Part shown: positions 35,129 through 43,410 of the stretch, piece by piece
Numbering within the stretch: position 1 is the stretch's first letter
Layout of the letters: each line of letters opens with the position of its first letter
NCBI RefSeq assembly: GCF_902859805.1
Contig: NZ_CADIKC010000009.1
Coordinates: forward strand, 359,733-423,732
Direction: 5' to 3'
DNA: 64,000 nucleotides
DNA from: Paraburkholderia sediminicola
Lineage (GTDB): Bacteria; Pseudomonadota; Gammaproteobacteria; Burkholderiales; Burkholderiaceae
The notes under the pieces: model-generated
The model's database searches: none
Told to the model about the DNA's origin: nothing
Seen by the model: the letters and a program-made list of their open reading frames with translations, nothing else
Translations under genes and position numbers: made by a program

Positions 35129-35160
35129 GAAGGGCGGCATCGCCGACGATGCCGCCCTTC
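35129..35160 (-). terminator. Perfect 14-base hairpin between binding-protein and permease genes
   Basis: GAAGGGCGGCATCG and CGATGCCGCCCTTC pair around a four-base loop. In the transcript direction (minus) the stem is followed by GCTTTTGT. It lies 17 bases after the binding-protein stop and before the permease, so it likely acts as a partial terminator or 3' stabiliser that yields more binding protein than permease. Confidence 0.65.
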
Positions 35161-35177
35161 GTTTCATCCGGCGTGCG

Positions 35178-35972
35178 TTACTTGATCGGCTTGCTGACGT
35201 CGATGCCGAACCACTTGTCCGAAATCTTCGAGAACGTGCCGTCCGCTTCGAGCTGGGTCATTGCGTCGTCGATCGCCTTGGCGAACTTCGGATTGCCCTT
35301 CCTGAACGGAATGCCCGACGGGTTACCCGCGCCGACCGTTGCGCCCGTGCGCAGCGGCAACTGCGAGTTCTTCATCAGATACGCGAGCATCAGGCGGTCG
35401 TTCAGCGCCGCATCCAGACGGCCGGAGGCCAGATCGCGCAGGTACTCAGGCGCGCCCGGATACGTCTTCACGTCGATGCCCGGCACCGACTTCGCCATGT
35501 CCATGTAATTCGTGCCCAGACCGACGCCGAGCTTCTTGCCCTTCAGATCGTCGAGCGATTTGAACTGGCGCGTGTCGTCCTTACGCTGGATCAGTTGTGC
35601 GGCCGAGTACGTGTACGCCGGCGAGAAGTCGAGTGCCTGCTTGCGTGCATCGGTGATACCGACCTGATTCACGATCACGTCGAACTTGTTCGCCTGCAGA
35701 CCGGCGATGATGCCGCTCCACTCGGTCGTGACGAATTCCGGCTTAACGCCGAGCTTGGCGGCAACGGCTTTGGCGATGTCGACGTCGTACCCGACCAGTT
35801 CGCCCGACGGCGCTTTCGAATTGAACGGGGGGAAGGTGCCTTCCAGACCGATGCGCAACGTGCCGCGTTGCTTGACCTGGTCGAGCAGGTCGTCCGCGTG
35901 GGCGGTGACGGCAGTAAACGACGCGCCGATCAGGCCGGCGACGAGCATCTTTTTCAGCAAGCCAAATTTCAT
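35178..35972 (-). CDS. Amino-acid ABC transporter substrate-binding protein
   Basis: 264 residues with a clear signal peptide (MKFGLLKKMLVAGLIGAS, cleavage near AHA-DDLLDQ). The mature part is a family 3 solute-binding protein: TLRIGLEGTFPPFNSK, ELVGYDVDIAKAVAAKLG, TEWSGIIAGLQANKFDVIVNQVGIT and LKGKKLGVGLGTNYMDM. It is close to cystine/polar amino acid binding proteins (FliY-like). It is periplasmic and supplies the permease encoded next. Ligand specificity is inferred from similarity only. Confidence 0.9.
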   Translation of the reverse strand: MKFGLLKKMLVAGLIGASFTAVTAHADDLLDQVKQRGTLRIGLEGTFPPFNSKAPSGELVGYDVDIAKAVAAKLGVKPEFVTTEWSGIIAGLQANKFDVIVNQVGITDARKQALDFSPAYTYSAAQLIQRKDDTRQFKSLDDLKGKKLGVGLGTNYMDMAKSVPGIDVKTYPGAPEYLRDLASGRLDAALNDRLMLAYLMKNSQLPLRTGATVGAGNPSGIPFRKGNPKFAKAIDDAMTQLEADGTFSKISDKWFGIDVSKPIK

Positions 35973-35986
35973 CGAGTTCCTTTTTG

Positions 35987-36011
35987 TTCGTCTGGCGTTT
36001 TAACAGACGAA
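35987..36011. promoter_or_regulatory. Inverted repeat upstream of the binding-protein gene
   Basis: TTCGTCTG and CAGACGAA form a perfect inverted repeat around a nine-base spacer, 15 to 39 bases before the start codon at 35972. It can be a 5' leader hairpin or an operator. Confidence 0.4.
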
Positions 36012-36090
36012 AGCATAACAAAGCAGACTATCGAAACCTAAATACCGTTTGTTTATGTCTATATTACGGGCGCGAACCGGGGCCGGCGGC

Positions 36091-37113
36091 TTAGCGCAGC
36101 GCCTGCGCGCATTCGGCCACCAGCGCGGGTCCGCGATAGATGAAGCCGGTATAGAGCTGCACCAGCGAAGCGCCGGCCGCGAGCTTGGCGCGCGCGTCTT
36201 CGCCCGAGAAGATCCCGCCTACGCCGATGATCGGCACCGTTTCGCCGACTTCGGCGCGCAGCTTGCGGATCACTTCGTTCGACGCGTCGAACACGGGCTT
36301 GCCCGACAGGCCACCGGCTTCGTCGCCGTATTGCATGCCTGTGACGGCGGTGCGCGACAGCGTGGTGTTGGTGGCGATCACGCCTTCGAACTTGTGGCGC
36401 AACAGCGTATCGGCGATCGACTTGATCTGTTCGTCGTCGAGATCCGGCGCGATTTTCAGGGCGAGCGGCACCAGCTTGCCGTGCATGTCGGCCAGACGCT
36501 GCTGCTTGTCCTTGAGCGCCGCGAGCAGCGCGTCGAGTTCGCCCGCGCCTTGCAACTGGCGCAGATTCTTCGTATTCGGCGACGAGATGTTGACCGTGAC
36601 GTAGCTCGCGAACGGGTACACGCGTTCGAGGCAGTAGAGATAGTCTTCGGCGGCGCGCTCGATCGGCGTGTCGGCGTTCTTGCCGATGTTCAGCCCGAGA
36701 ATGCCGCGATAGCGCGCGGCCTGCACGTTCTTGACGAACTGGTCGACGCCCGCGTTGTTGAAGCCCATCCGGTTGATCACGGCATTCGCCTCGGGCAGGC
36801 GGAACATGCGCGGGCGCGGATTGCCCGGCTGCGCGCGCGGCGTGACCGTGCCTACTTCGATGAAACCGAAGCCGAGCGCCGCCAGACCGTCGATGCACGC
36901 GCCATCCTTGTCGAGGCCCGCGGCGAGCCCGACCGGGTTTCTGAACGTCAGTCCCATCACGGTGCGTGGCGAATCCGGCACGCGTGGCGCGAGCGCGCTT
37001 GCAAGGCCGGTGCGGCCCGCGGCGCCGAGCGCGCGCAAAGTCAGGTGGTGAGCGTCTTCCGCGTCCATGCGAAAGAGTTGGGCGCGTACGAGCGGGTAGA
37101 GGGAACTGAACAC
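36091..37113 (-). CDS. pyrD: Dihydroorotate dehydrogenase (quinone), class 2
   Basis: 340 residues from a GTG at 37113 (start FSSLYPLVRAQLFRMDAEDAHHLTL), chosen because class 2 enzymes begin near this helix; an ATG at 37152 would add 13 residues. Motifs: FRNPVGLAAGLDKDG, GFGFIEVGTVTPRAQPGNPRPRMFRLPE, NRMGFNN, LGLNIGKNADTP, VNISSPNTKNLRQLQ with the catalytic serine, KIAPDL, IATNTTL and GVGGIFSGEDARAKL for FMN binding. It oxidises dihydroorotate to orotate with ubiquinone at the inner membrane in pyrimidine synthesis. It follows bpt in the aat-bpt-pyrD order known from Burkholderia. Confidence 0.96.
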   Translation of the reverse strand: MFSSLYPLVRAQLFRMDAEDAHHLTLRALGAAGRTGLASALAPRVPDSPRTVMGLTFRNPVGLAAGLDKDGACIDGLAALGFGFIEVGTVTPRAQPGNPRPRMFRLPEANAVINRMGFNNAGVDQFVKNVQAARYRGILGLNIGKNADTPIERAAEDYLYCLERVYPFASYVTVNISSPNTKNLRQLQGAGELDALLAALKDKQQRLADMHGKLVPLALKIAPDLDDEQIKSIADTLLRHKFEGVIATNTTLSRTAVTGMQYGDEAGGLSGKPVFDASNEVIRKLRAEVGETVPIIGVGGIFSGEDARAKLAAGASLVQLYTGFIYRGPALVAECAQALR

Positions 37114-37255
37114 GGGACGAAGCCGGGCGGCCGGAAAATGGGAACCCGCCATTTTACCGGCTTTGCGGCGTTAATGAGACTAACTGGCTGGGACCGTTGC
37201 GGCCAGGCTTTGGCTGCCTACCGTCTGGTCACCTTATGGCGAGACCAAGGTCCAA

Positions 37256-38077
37256 TTAAGGCCGCAGTGGCCCGCGCCTGCCCTGAATCGCCAGATCGAC
37301 CGGCGGCAGATCCACGCTGGTTGGATCGAGCACCTTCCAGACACCGTCGATCAAACCTTCGAGCGGCCGGAAATTCGCCTTGTACGCCATTTTCGGGCTC
37401 TCGCGAATCCAGTAGCCGAGGTAGACGTACGGCAGCTTGAGGCTCCTGGCCTGCTCGATCTGCCAGTAGATGTTGTAAGTGCCGAAGCTGGTGTGCGGCA
37501 GGCCCGGTTCGAAGAACGTGTACACCGACGAGAGCCCGTCGCCGAGGATGTCGATCATGCTGATCATGCGCAGAATGCCCGGCGCTGACGGATGGTCCGG
37601 CAGCGGCTCGCGGAACTCGACCAGCCGCGAGTTGATCCGGCTCTGCAACAGGAACTGTTCGTACTGGTCGCGGCTGTCGCGGTCCATGCCGCCGCCGGCG
37701 TGCCGTGCCGACTGATAGCGCATATAGAGCGCGTAGTGCTCTTCGTCGTAGTGCAGCGGGGCGACCGTTGCGATCAGCTCGCCATGCTTCTTCCAGACCC
37801 GGCGTTGTGTGCGGTTCGCCTCGAAAAGATCGACCGGTACGCGCACCGGCACGCAGGCGCGGCAGCCGTCGCAATACGGGCGGTAGGTGAACACGCCCGA
37901 ACGACGGAAGCCGGCTTTGACGAGGTCGGTATAGACGTCGGAGTTGATCAGATGACTGGGTGTGGCGACTTGTGAACGCGCGATGCGTCCATCCAGATAA
38001 CTGCAGGGATAGGGCGCCGTTGCATAAAATTGCAGCGCCGAAAGCGGAGAAAGAGGCAGCTCGTTGGGATGAGTCAC
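37256..38077 (-). CDS. bpt: Aspartate/glutamate leucyltransferase (arginyltransferase-like)
   Basis: 273 residues from a GTG at 38077 (THPNELPLSPLSALQFYATAPYPCSYLDG), the family start; sequence upstream is unrelated. Diagnostic features are CSYLDGRIARSQVATP, the cysteine-rich FTYRPYCDGCRACVPVRVPV near residue 70, and FGTYNIYWQIEQARSLKLPYVYLGYWIRESPKMAYKANFRPLE. It transfers leucine from Leu-tRNA to N-terminal aspartate or glutamate, making substrates for ClpAP. It follows aat by 119 bases, so the two N-degron transferases are cotranscribed. Confidence 0.93.
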   Translation of the reverse strand: MTHPNELPLSPLSALQFYATAPYPCSYLDGRIARSQVATPSHLINSDVYTDLVKAGFRRSGVFTYRPYCDGCRACVPVRVPVDLFEANRTQRRVWKKHGELIATVAPLHYDEEHYALYMRYQSARHAGGGMDRDSRDQYEQFLLQSRINSRLVEFREPLPDHPSAPGILRMISMIDILGDGLSSVYTFFEPGLPHTSFGTYNIYWQIEQARSLKLPYVYLGYWIRESPKMAYKANFRPLEGLIDGVWKVLDPTSVDLPPVDLAIQGRRGPLRP

Positions 38078-38196
38078 GTTGGCAGCTCTCGTCGAAGCGT
38101 CTCTGGTATTGCAAACCCGGCGCCTTGCGGTTTGAAACCCGCGGCTCGTGATCCGCGGCTCGGTAGGCGACGGATCCGGATTCGGCCTGATTCTTC

Positions 38197-38934
38197 CTAC
38201 GCCGCCGGCGCGACGACATCGCGCAAGACGGTCTTGTCGAAACGCCACGGAATCGGCGGTGCGTCGACAGACGCGCGAACATGCGCGATGAACGCTTTGC
38301 GCGCTATCTCGCGACCGCCCAGCGACGCCAGATGCGACGTGTTCTGCTGGCAGTCTATCATTTCTATTTCGTGACAGCGCAAGTGTCCGACAAGCGCGGC
38401 CAGCGCCATTTTCGACGCATCGGTGACCTCCGCGAACATCGATTCGCCGAAGAACATCCGGCCGAACGACACGCCGTATAAACCGCCTACGCGCTTGCCT
38501 TCGAACCAGGTCTCGATGCTGTGCGCATCGCCCACCCGGTGCAGCGACGAATACGCTTCGACCACGTCCGCGGTGATCCACGTGCCGCGCTGACCGCGCC
38601 GGGGCGCCTGCGCACAGGCGCGCATCACGGCGGCGAAATCATGATCGACACGGATTTCCCACGCGTCCTCGCGCAGCACGCGCTTGAGCGTTTTACGCAA
38701 TGACGGCGAGAGCTTGAACTCGGCGGGGCGCAGGATCATGCGCGGATCAGGACTCCACCACAAGACCGGCTGGCCGTCCGAATACCAGGGGAAAATGCCG
38801 CGCCGATAGGCGTCGATCAGGCGCGACGGCAGCAGGTCGCCGCTGGCGGCGAGCAGGCCGGGTGCGCCGCTTGCCGCGCCGAGCGCGCGCTCGACGGAGG
38901 GAAACGGATCGTCAGGTCCGAGCCAGGGAACCAT
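38197..38934 (-). CDS. aat: Leucyl/phenylalanyl-tRNA--protein transferase
   Basis: 245 residues. Motifs: PGLLAASGDLLPSRLIDAYRRGIFPWYSDGQPVLWWSPDPRMIL (the family's G.L....L..AY..GIFPW signature), DVVEAYSSLHRVGDAHSIETW and GGLYGVSFGRMFFGESMFAEVTDASKMALAAL. It adds leucine or phenylalanine to proteins with N-terminal lysine or arginine in the N-degron pathway. It starts 9 bases after the Nudix stop and precedes bpt. Confidence 0.95.
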   Translation of the reverse strand: MVPWLGPDDPFPSVERALGAASGAPGLLAASGDLLPSRLIDAYRRGIFPWYSDGQPVLWWSPDPRMILRPAEFKLSPSLRKTLKRVLREDAWEIRVDHDFAAVMRACAQAPRRGQRGTWITADVVEAYSSLHRVGDAHSIETWFEGKRVGGLYGVSFGRMFFGESMFAEVTDASKMALAALVGHLRCHEIEMIDCQQNTSHLASLGGREIARKAFIAHVRASVDAPPIPWRFDKTVLRDVVAPAA

Positions 38935-38943
38935 GCGCGCCGC

Positions 38944-39489
38944 TCAGCCTTCGCGCAGCGAGCGGAAGATGTCGCCCGTATGCAGGCCGTAACTGCCGGC
39001 GGCGCGGTCGGCGAAAAAGAAGCGCAAGGTCTGGCCGACGGTGGGAAAGGCGATCTCGTCCCACGGAATCTCGTGTTCCTCGAAGAGCTTCACTTCGAGG
39101 CTTTCCTCTCCGGCTTCGATGTCGAGGTCGAGCAGGCGCGCCATGTAGAACAGGTGCACCTGATGCACGTGCGGCACGTTCAGCAGCGAGAACAGGCTCT
39201 GCACCTCGACGCGCGCGCCGGCTTCTTCCAGCGTTTCGCGCGAAGCCGCTTCGGCGGTGGTTTCACCTATTTCCATGAAGCCTGCCGGCAGCGTCCAGTA
39301 ACCGTAGCGCGGTTCGATCGCGCGACGGCACAGCAGCACTTTGTCGTCCCAGACCGGGACGGTGCCGACCACGTTGCGCGGATTCTGATAATGCACCGTG
39401 CCGCAACTTCCACACACGAAGCGCTCCCGGTTGTCACCCGGCGGAATGCTCAGGCTGACGCCGTGGCCGCAGACAGAACAGAATTTCAT
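38944..39489 (-). CDS. Nudix hydrolase with N-terminal zinc ribbon
   Basis: 181 residues. CSVCGH and CGSCG in the first 30 residues form a zinc ribbon, then the Nudix box GFMEIGETTAEAASRETLEEAGA near residues 70-92 matches GX5EX7REUXEEXGU. This layout is found in NADH pyrophosphatase-like and ADP-ribose hydrolase subfamilies. Substrate not established. It heads the nudix-aat-bpt-pyrD run. Confidence 0.9.
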   Translation of the reverse strand: MKFCSVCGHGVSLSIPPGDNRERFVCGSCGTVHYQNPRNVVGTVPVWDDKVLLCRRAIEPRYGYWTLPAGFMEIGETTAEAASRETLEEAGARVEVQSLFSLLNVPHVHQVHLFYMARLLDLDIEAGEESLEVKLFEEHEIPWDEIAFPTVGQTLRFFFADRAAGSYGLHTGDIFRSLREG

Positions 39490-39741
39490 AGGAAGGGGAC
39501 GAGAAAGGGTGATGGGAGTTTATCACTGGGGCGAGCTTTCCCGGCAGCGGGTCATGGCGGTGTGGGCCAGTCGGTGGGAGGCGGGGAGATTTCGCCGATC
39601 AGGCGCCCGTCGACGCGACGGTATTGCGAATACCGTAGAGGAAAAATGCGGATATGTTTGGAGTCCGGATCAACGAGTGCGAAGCACGAGCGGGAGTCTG
39701 GGTGCGTGCAATCTCGAAGTGGAAAACGGGAGGCAGAAAAC

Positions 39742-39770
39742 AAAAAAGGCCTGCCGGTTGGGCAAGCCTT
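39742..39770 (-). terminator. Intrinsic terminator of the initiator tRNA gene
   Basis: In the minus-strand direction AAGGCTTGCC pairs with GGCAGGCCTT (one G-T wobble) around a short loop, followed by four to six T residues. It lies about 40 bases after the tRNA end. The rest of the 39490-39810 gap shows no gene. Confidence 0.7.
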
Positions 39771-39810
39771 TGAAGTTTTTTCGACGTCTTCGAACCAGTT
39801 TAGTGCTACT

Positions 39811-39887
<77 letters not shown>

Positions 39888-39902
39888 TCCGTCGAAGAAA
39901 AG

Positions 39903-39931
39903 ATTATAGAACAAAGCAGAGGCCAACGCAA
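39903..39931 (-). promoter_or_regulatory. Promoter of the initiator tRNA gene
   Basis: On the minus strand TTGCGT and a perfect TATAAT are separated by exactly 17 bases; the -10 hexamer ends 15 bases before the tRNA. Confidence 0.75.
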
Positions 39932-40157
39932 TAGCTAGTTAAGAACCGGCTTCGATAGGCGCCGCTTATGTATCGCTACGGGCGAACTTCAAAGCGGAAT
40001 GCCAAAACGCAGCAACCTCCAAAGTCGCGGCATGCATTGCCGGCGTCGTATGCCGGAAGGCCCGCGTTGCACGCTGCGCTAGAATCCAGGTTCTCTTCGC
40101 GCGCCGGATTGCATGTGCAACGGCCTGCGCTTCACTTCTTACCTTGTTCAGAACTCC

Positions 40158-40655
40158 ATGGATATCGCTCACGACCTACAGGTGATTGCCGCTCAGGAAC
40201 AAGCGCTGGTGTTCCCGCAGTTCGATGCCGACCGCGCATGGCAGATCGGCGCCTATCTGCACGAGGTCGCGAAAGCACGCGGCATTGCAGCGGCCATCGA
40301 CGTGCGCACCTTCGGTCAACCGCTGTTCTTCAGCTTGCTCGAGGGCGCGACGCCGGACAACGTCGACTGGGCGCGTCGCAAGGGCAACACGGTCGCGCAT
40401 TTCCGGCGCAGTTCGTATGCGATTGGTTTGAAGATGCAACAGGCGGGCAGCACGCTCGCCGACAAGCACGGCTTGCCGGTCACGGAATATGCGTCGCATG
40501 GCGGCGCGTTTCCTTTGACGGTGGCGGGTGCCGGTGTGATCGGCTCGATCACGGTGTCCGGTCTGCCGCAACGCGCCGATCATGAACTGGTGGTGGAAGC
40601 GCTGTGCGCGCACCTCGGCCACGACTACAGCAAGCTCGCGCTTGCAAAGGCCTGA
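40158..40655 (+). CDS. UPF0303/heme-degrading-domain (DUF336-like) family protein
   Basis: 165 residues from the ATG at 40158 (MDIAHDLQVIAAQEQALVFPQFD). FDADRAWQIGAYLHEVAKARGIAAAIDVRTFGQPLFFSLLEGATPDN, WARRKGNTVAHFRRSSYAIGLKMQQ and HGGAFPLTV..GVIGSITVSGLPQRADHELVVEAL match the UPF0303 group of GlcG/HbpS-like proteins. Cytosolic; function not defined in bacteria. The SMR efflux gene begins 5 bases after its stop. Confidence 0.87.
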   Translation: MDIAHDLQVIAAQEQALVFPQFDADRAWQIGAYLHEVAKARGIAAAIDVRTFGQPLFFSLLEGATPDNVDWARRKGNTVAHFRRSSYAIGLKMQQAGSTLADKHGLPVTEYASHGGAFPLTVAGAGVIGSITVSGLPQRADHELVVEALCAHLGHDYSKLALAKA

Positions 40656-40659
40656 GGCG

Positions 40660-40998
40660 ATGCGGATGCCTCCTTATGCATTGCTCGCCATTGCGATCGT
40701 TGCTGAAGTCATCGCGACCTCCGCCATGCGGGCCTCGGAAGGTTTTTCGCGGCTGGTGCCCGCAGCGGTTGTGGTGATCGGCTACGGCATCGCGTTCTAT
40801 TGCCTGTCGCTCACGCTAAAGACCATTCCCGTGGGTATCGTCTACGCAGTGTGGTCAGGCGCCGGCATCGTGCTGATTACGCTGGTCGCGGTCGTGATGT
40901 ACCGGCAGGTGCCGGATGTGCCGGCCATCATCGGGCTCGGGCTGATCATTGCCGGGGTCGCCGTGCTCAACATGTTTTCGAAGATGCAGGCGCACTGA
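40660..40998 (+). CDS. Small multidrug resistance (SMR) family transporter
   Basis: 112 residues with four membrane helices. LLAIAIVAEVIATSAMRASEGFSRLVP contains the essential membrane glutamate (about residue 16); GIAFYCLSLTLKTIPVGIVYAVWSGAGIVLI is the second signature of EmrE/QacE proteins. It would act as a dimer exporting small cations, guanidinium or similar compounds with proton exchange. Close coupling with the upstream UPF0303 gene suggests one transcript. Confidence 0.93.
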   Translation: MRMPPYALLAIAIVAEVIATSAMRASEGFSRLVPAAVVVIGYGIAFYCLSLTLKTIPVGIVYAVWSGAGIVLITLVAVVMYRQVPDVPAIIGLGLIIAGVAVLNMFSKMQAH

Positions 40999-41012
40999 GC
41001 GCCCACTGAGCG

Positions 41013-41396
41013 TTACTTGCAGCGCACGATCATCGAACGGTTTTTCACGTTAGCCGAGACGACGTTCGTGACGCTGCCGCCCGCGGCGCCGCCTTCGTCG
41101 TTGTCTTTCGACACGATGTCGTAGCCGGTCGCGCCACATGCCTTGCCGGCCTGCACGTAGCAGGAGGCCCAACTGGACGCGGCGTCAGCGCCGCTACAGT
41201 TCACCGCAAAGCCGGTCTGGCCGTTCGGCAGATTGATCAGCGAGGTGGTGTTCGACGATGCGCAGCCGGCGAGGCCCGCGCCGAGCAGCACGGCGGCGGG
41301 CAGGGCGGCAGACAGGGACGCCCTGCGGACTAAAGCAAGCGCGGCGCTGCTGGGTCGGAAGCGGCCGGAGCGGCGCAGTTGCGTCATGAAATGCAT
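41013..41396 (-). CDS. Predicted lipoprotein, unknown function
   Basis: 127 residues from the ATG at 41396; a second ATG three codons later is possible. A basic N-terminus and hydrophobic stretch end in a lipobox, AGLAGC, near residue 45. The mature part (CSGADAASSWASCYVQAGKACGATGYDIVSKDNDEGGAAGG) has four cysteines that may pair and is otherwise Gly/Ser/Ala rich. I do not recognise a family by name; similar small secreted proteins with an AGKAC.GYDI motif occur in Burkholderiaceae. Minus strand, convergent with the SMR gene. Confidence 0.7.
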   Translation of the reverse strand: MHFMTQLRRSGRFRPSSAALALVRRASLSAALPAAVLLGAGLAGCASSNTTSLINLPNGQTGFAVNCSGADAASSWASCYVQAGKACGATGYDIVSKDNDEGGAAGGSVTNVVSANVKNRSMIVRCK

Positions 41397-41459
41397 CGTG
41401 ATGTTTCCTTTCAAATAGGTATCGAGACTCGCCACGCACACCGGAGTGCGCCCACAAGG

Positions 41460-41651
41460 TTAAGGCGTTTCGATCGTGATGCCTGCCGCGCTGACCATTT
41501 GGCGGCTTTCCGAGCCGCTTTCGGTCGCTGCGTCTTCCCAGATGCTGATGGCTTTCGGAATGTCGATGCCATGGCTTTCGGCGTAAGCAAACCAGCTGTT
41601 TGCCGCATCAGGTTCAGGCAGTTCGTGGTTCTGCAGAAAATATTTTCCCAT
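41460..41651 (-). CDS. Small hypothetical protein
   Basis: 63 residues (MGKYFLQNHELPEPDAANSW...). The composition is balanced, with a plausible globular sequence (FAYAESHGIDIPKAISIWEDAATES), no signal peptide and no recognised domain. The ribosome-binding site is weak. It is upstream of and cotranscribable with the lipoprotein gene, 63 bases away. No function assigned. Confidence 0.5.
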   Translation of the reverse strand: MGKYFLQNHELPEPDAANSWFAYAESHGIDIPKAISIWEDAATESGSESRQMVSAAGITIETP

Positions 41652-41915
41652 ACTGTGCTCGTTGACTTCGAAATGACGTCATTGCGTCAGCACGGATCGT
41701 GCCGGTGAACCCTTTCGACAGAGGTAGTCGGGACAAGTGCAATCCGGTGTGTCGATTTGCCTTCATAGCTTACGGGTATGGGGCACGACGCTGACCGGGC
41801 GGCCGCTGAAGGGTGGACCGCGGTCCAGCCGCGCGAGTACCATATCGGGCATATCCGGGGGCGGCCGGTTCTCCCCGGTGTCCATTTCCTGCCGGATCCT
41901 TCTGATGAGGCGACC

Positions 41916-42200
41916 ATGGAAATTCGGTTTCCCGCGGACGCGCCCGCTTACCGCGACTCCAATCTGACGGTGGTCTTTCGCGCGCTCGTGGACGGCGAAC
42001 CGGTGCCGTGCGCGATTTCAGTCGAGGCGCTCGAAGACCACTTCGGCGCGTACACCGAGGATCTCGAAGGCTGGATGCGCGCGTTCGACGCCGGGCGTCC
42101 GCGTATCGAGGCGGTCGCGCGTGAGCATTTACAGATCAGCAATGGCACGCCTGTCCTGCTCAAGAGCGGCCACTTTCCGCCCGGCAACGTGGCGGGCTGA
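41916..42200 (+). CDS. DUF1488 family protein
   Basis: 94 residues from the ATG at 41916, with GATGAGG upstream. MEIRFP..APAYRD..LTVVFRALVDGEPVPCAISVEALEDHFGA and a following helical half correspond to DUF1488, a small family common in Burkholderia and of unknown role. The upstream stretch is in frame but has no good ribosome-binding site and looks non-coding. Convergent with the epimerase-like gene. Confidence 0.8.
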   Translation: MEIRFPADAPAYRDSNLTVVFRALVDGEPVPCAISVEALEDHFGAYTEDLEGWMRAFDAGRPRIEAVAREHLQISNGTPVLLKSGHFPPGNVAG

Positions 42201-42273
42201 TCCGGTTCGTTCGCACACCCACGAATCACGTGTTTCAAACCCGCTCGCTTGCGAAAACCGTCCACATCGGCAA

Positions 42274-43284
42274 TCAGGCGGTTTTCGCGGTGTCCCGGTG
42301 CGTATCCGTACTCGCCGATGCCGCTGCGCGCGCGGCGTCGAACGCATGCCGGATACCGTCTTTGTACGAGGTTTTGGCGATCGGGCCGATCAACTGTGTC
42401 AGTGCCGAGTCGTCGAGCACAACCGGCTCGGTCATCAGATAGTTCATCTCCACCAGTTCCCGCATCAGCGGATTGAAGAGGCCGAGCACGCGTAGCAGCG
42501 TCTTGCCGGCGACCATCAGCTTCGGCTCGCGGCCCGCTAGCGCATAGGCCTGTCTCGCCACTTCGCGCTGTGTGATCGTGCCCGTGCCGGCCAGATGCCA
42601 CCAGCGGCCGTACGCTTCGGGCGTACGTGTGAGTTTCTCGACCACCGGACCGATATCCGGCAGGTAGATGAATTCGTGCTGCACATCCACCGGTCCGATC
42701 ACCTGCGCGCGCTTGCCGTGTGCCGCGCCCTCGAATATGCCGTTGATCAGACTGCGCTCGATGCCGGGACCGTAGAAGTCCGGCAGGCGCAGCAGGAGCG
42801 TCGACAAACTGGTCGACCCGCTCGCGCGCCCATGTGCCGCCAGCACCAGTTTTTCCTGTTCGAGCCGCATCTTGCCTTTGAACGTATGGGGCTCACGCGG
42901 ATGATTTTCGCTAATCGGATTGCCGCGCGCGCGGCCGTACGGATACACGGTGCCGATCAGAATGAAGCGTTCGACGCCTGCCGCCGTCACGCCCTCGAGC
43001 GTTTTTTGCATGAGCGGCGGATGCGAGGCGAACTGATCGTAGGGCACGCCCACCAGATAGATCACCGTCTGCAAGCCGGACGCCGCGGCGCTGATCGAGG
43101 CCGGGTCGTCCGGATTCCACGTGACGATTTCCGCATGCGGGTCGTGGCCGAAGGCCGCCTCGAGCGGCGCGCGCGAGCGGCCGACTACCCGGTAATCCCG
43201 GCCCGCCGCGCTCAGCGCCGCCCCAATGATTTGACCGGCAGCGCCCGCAGCACCGAATAAACCCACTTTCCCTGTAGCTTGCAT
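42274..43284 (-). CDS. NAD-dependent epimerase/dehydratase family protein (atypical SDR)
   Basis: 336 residues. GKVGLFGAAGAAGQIIGAALSAAGRDYRVVGRS is the extended-SDR dinucleotide-binding start (GxxGxxG), and FILIGTVYPYGRA and LLRLPDFYGPGIE follow. The usual catalytic YxxxK is not seen; the expected region reads PHTFKGKMRLEQEK with Phe in place of Tyr, so catalysis may differ or be lost. C-terminal WWHLAGTGTITQREVARQAY is typical of NmrA/epimerase relatives. It diverges from the TetR gene, whose operator lies between them, so it is a likely regulator target. Confidence 0.85.
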   Translation of the reverse strand: MQATGKVGLFGAAGAAGQIIGAALSAAGRDYRVVGRSRAPLEAAFGHDPHAEIVTWNPDDPASISAAASGLQTVIYLVGVPYDQFASHPPLMQKTLEGVTAAGVERFILIGTVYPYGRARGNPISENHPREPHTFKGKMRLEQEKLVLAAHGRASGSTSLSTLLLRLPDFYGPGIERSLINGIFEGAAHGKRAQVIGPVDVQHEFIYLPDIGPVVEKLTRTPEAYGRWWHLAGTGTITQREVARQAYALAGREPKLMVAGKTLLRVLGLFNPLMRELVEMNYLMTEPVVLDDSALTQLIGPIAKTSYKDGIRHAFDAARAAASASTDTHRDTAKTA

Positions 43285-43349
43285 GAACGACTCCTGAAGA
43301 CGGCGCCGTATCGCGCCTGGGTGAGCTTGTTTGACTGATGAGAATTTAA

Positions 43350-43376
43350 TGAACGCTGTTCAGTAAACGGTGTTCA
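43350..43376. promoter_or_regulatory. Tandem operator for the divergent TetR regulator
   Basis: Two 13-base inverted repeats lie back to back: TGAAC-GCT-GTTCA (43350-43362, perfect) and TAAAC-GGT-GTTCA (43364-43376, one mismatch). Their centres are 14 bases apart, between the two divergent start codons (43284 and 43411). Placement and symmetry fit a TetR-family autoregulator. Confidence 0.7.
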
Positions 43377-43410
43377 GTTTAATTTGACTTTTCAGTTTGT
43401 CAAGCCGAAA

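Noticed and set aside
35995..37440. 463-codon plus-strand frame opposite pyrD
   Set aside because: PyrD on the minus strand is unmistakable; the opposite frame has no motif.
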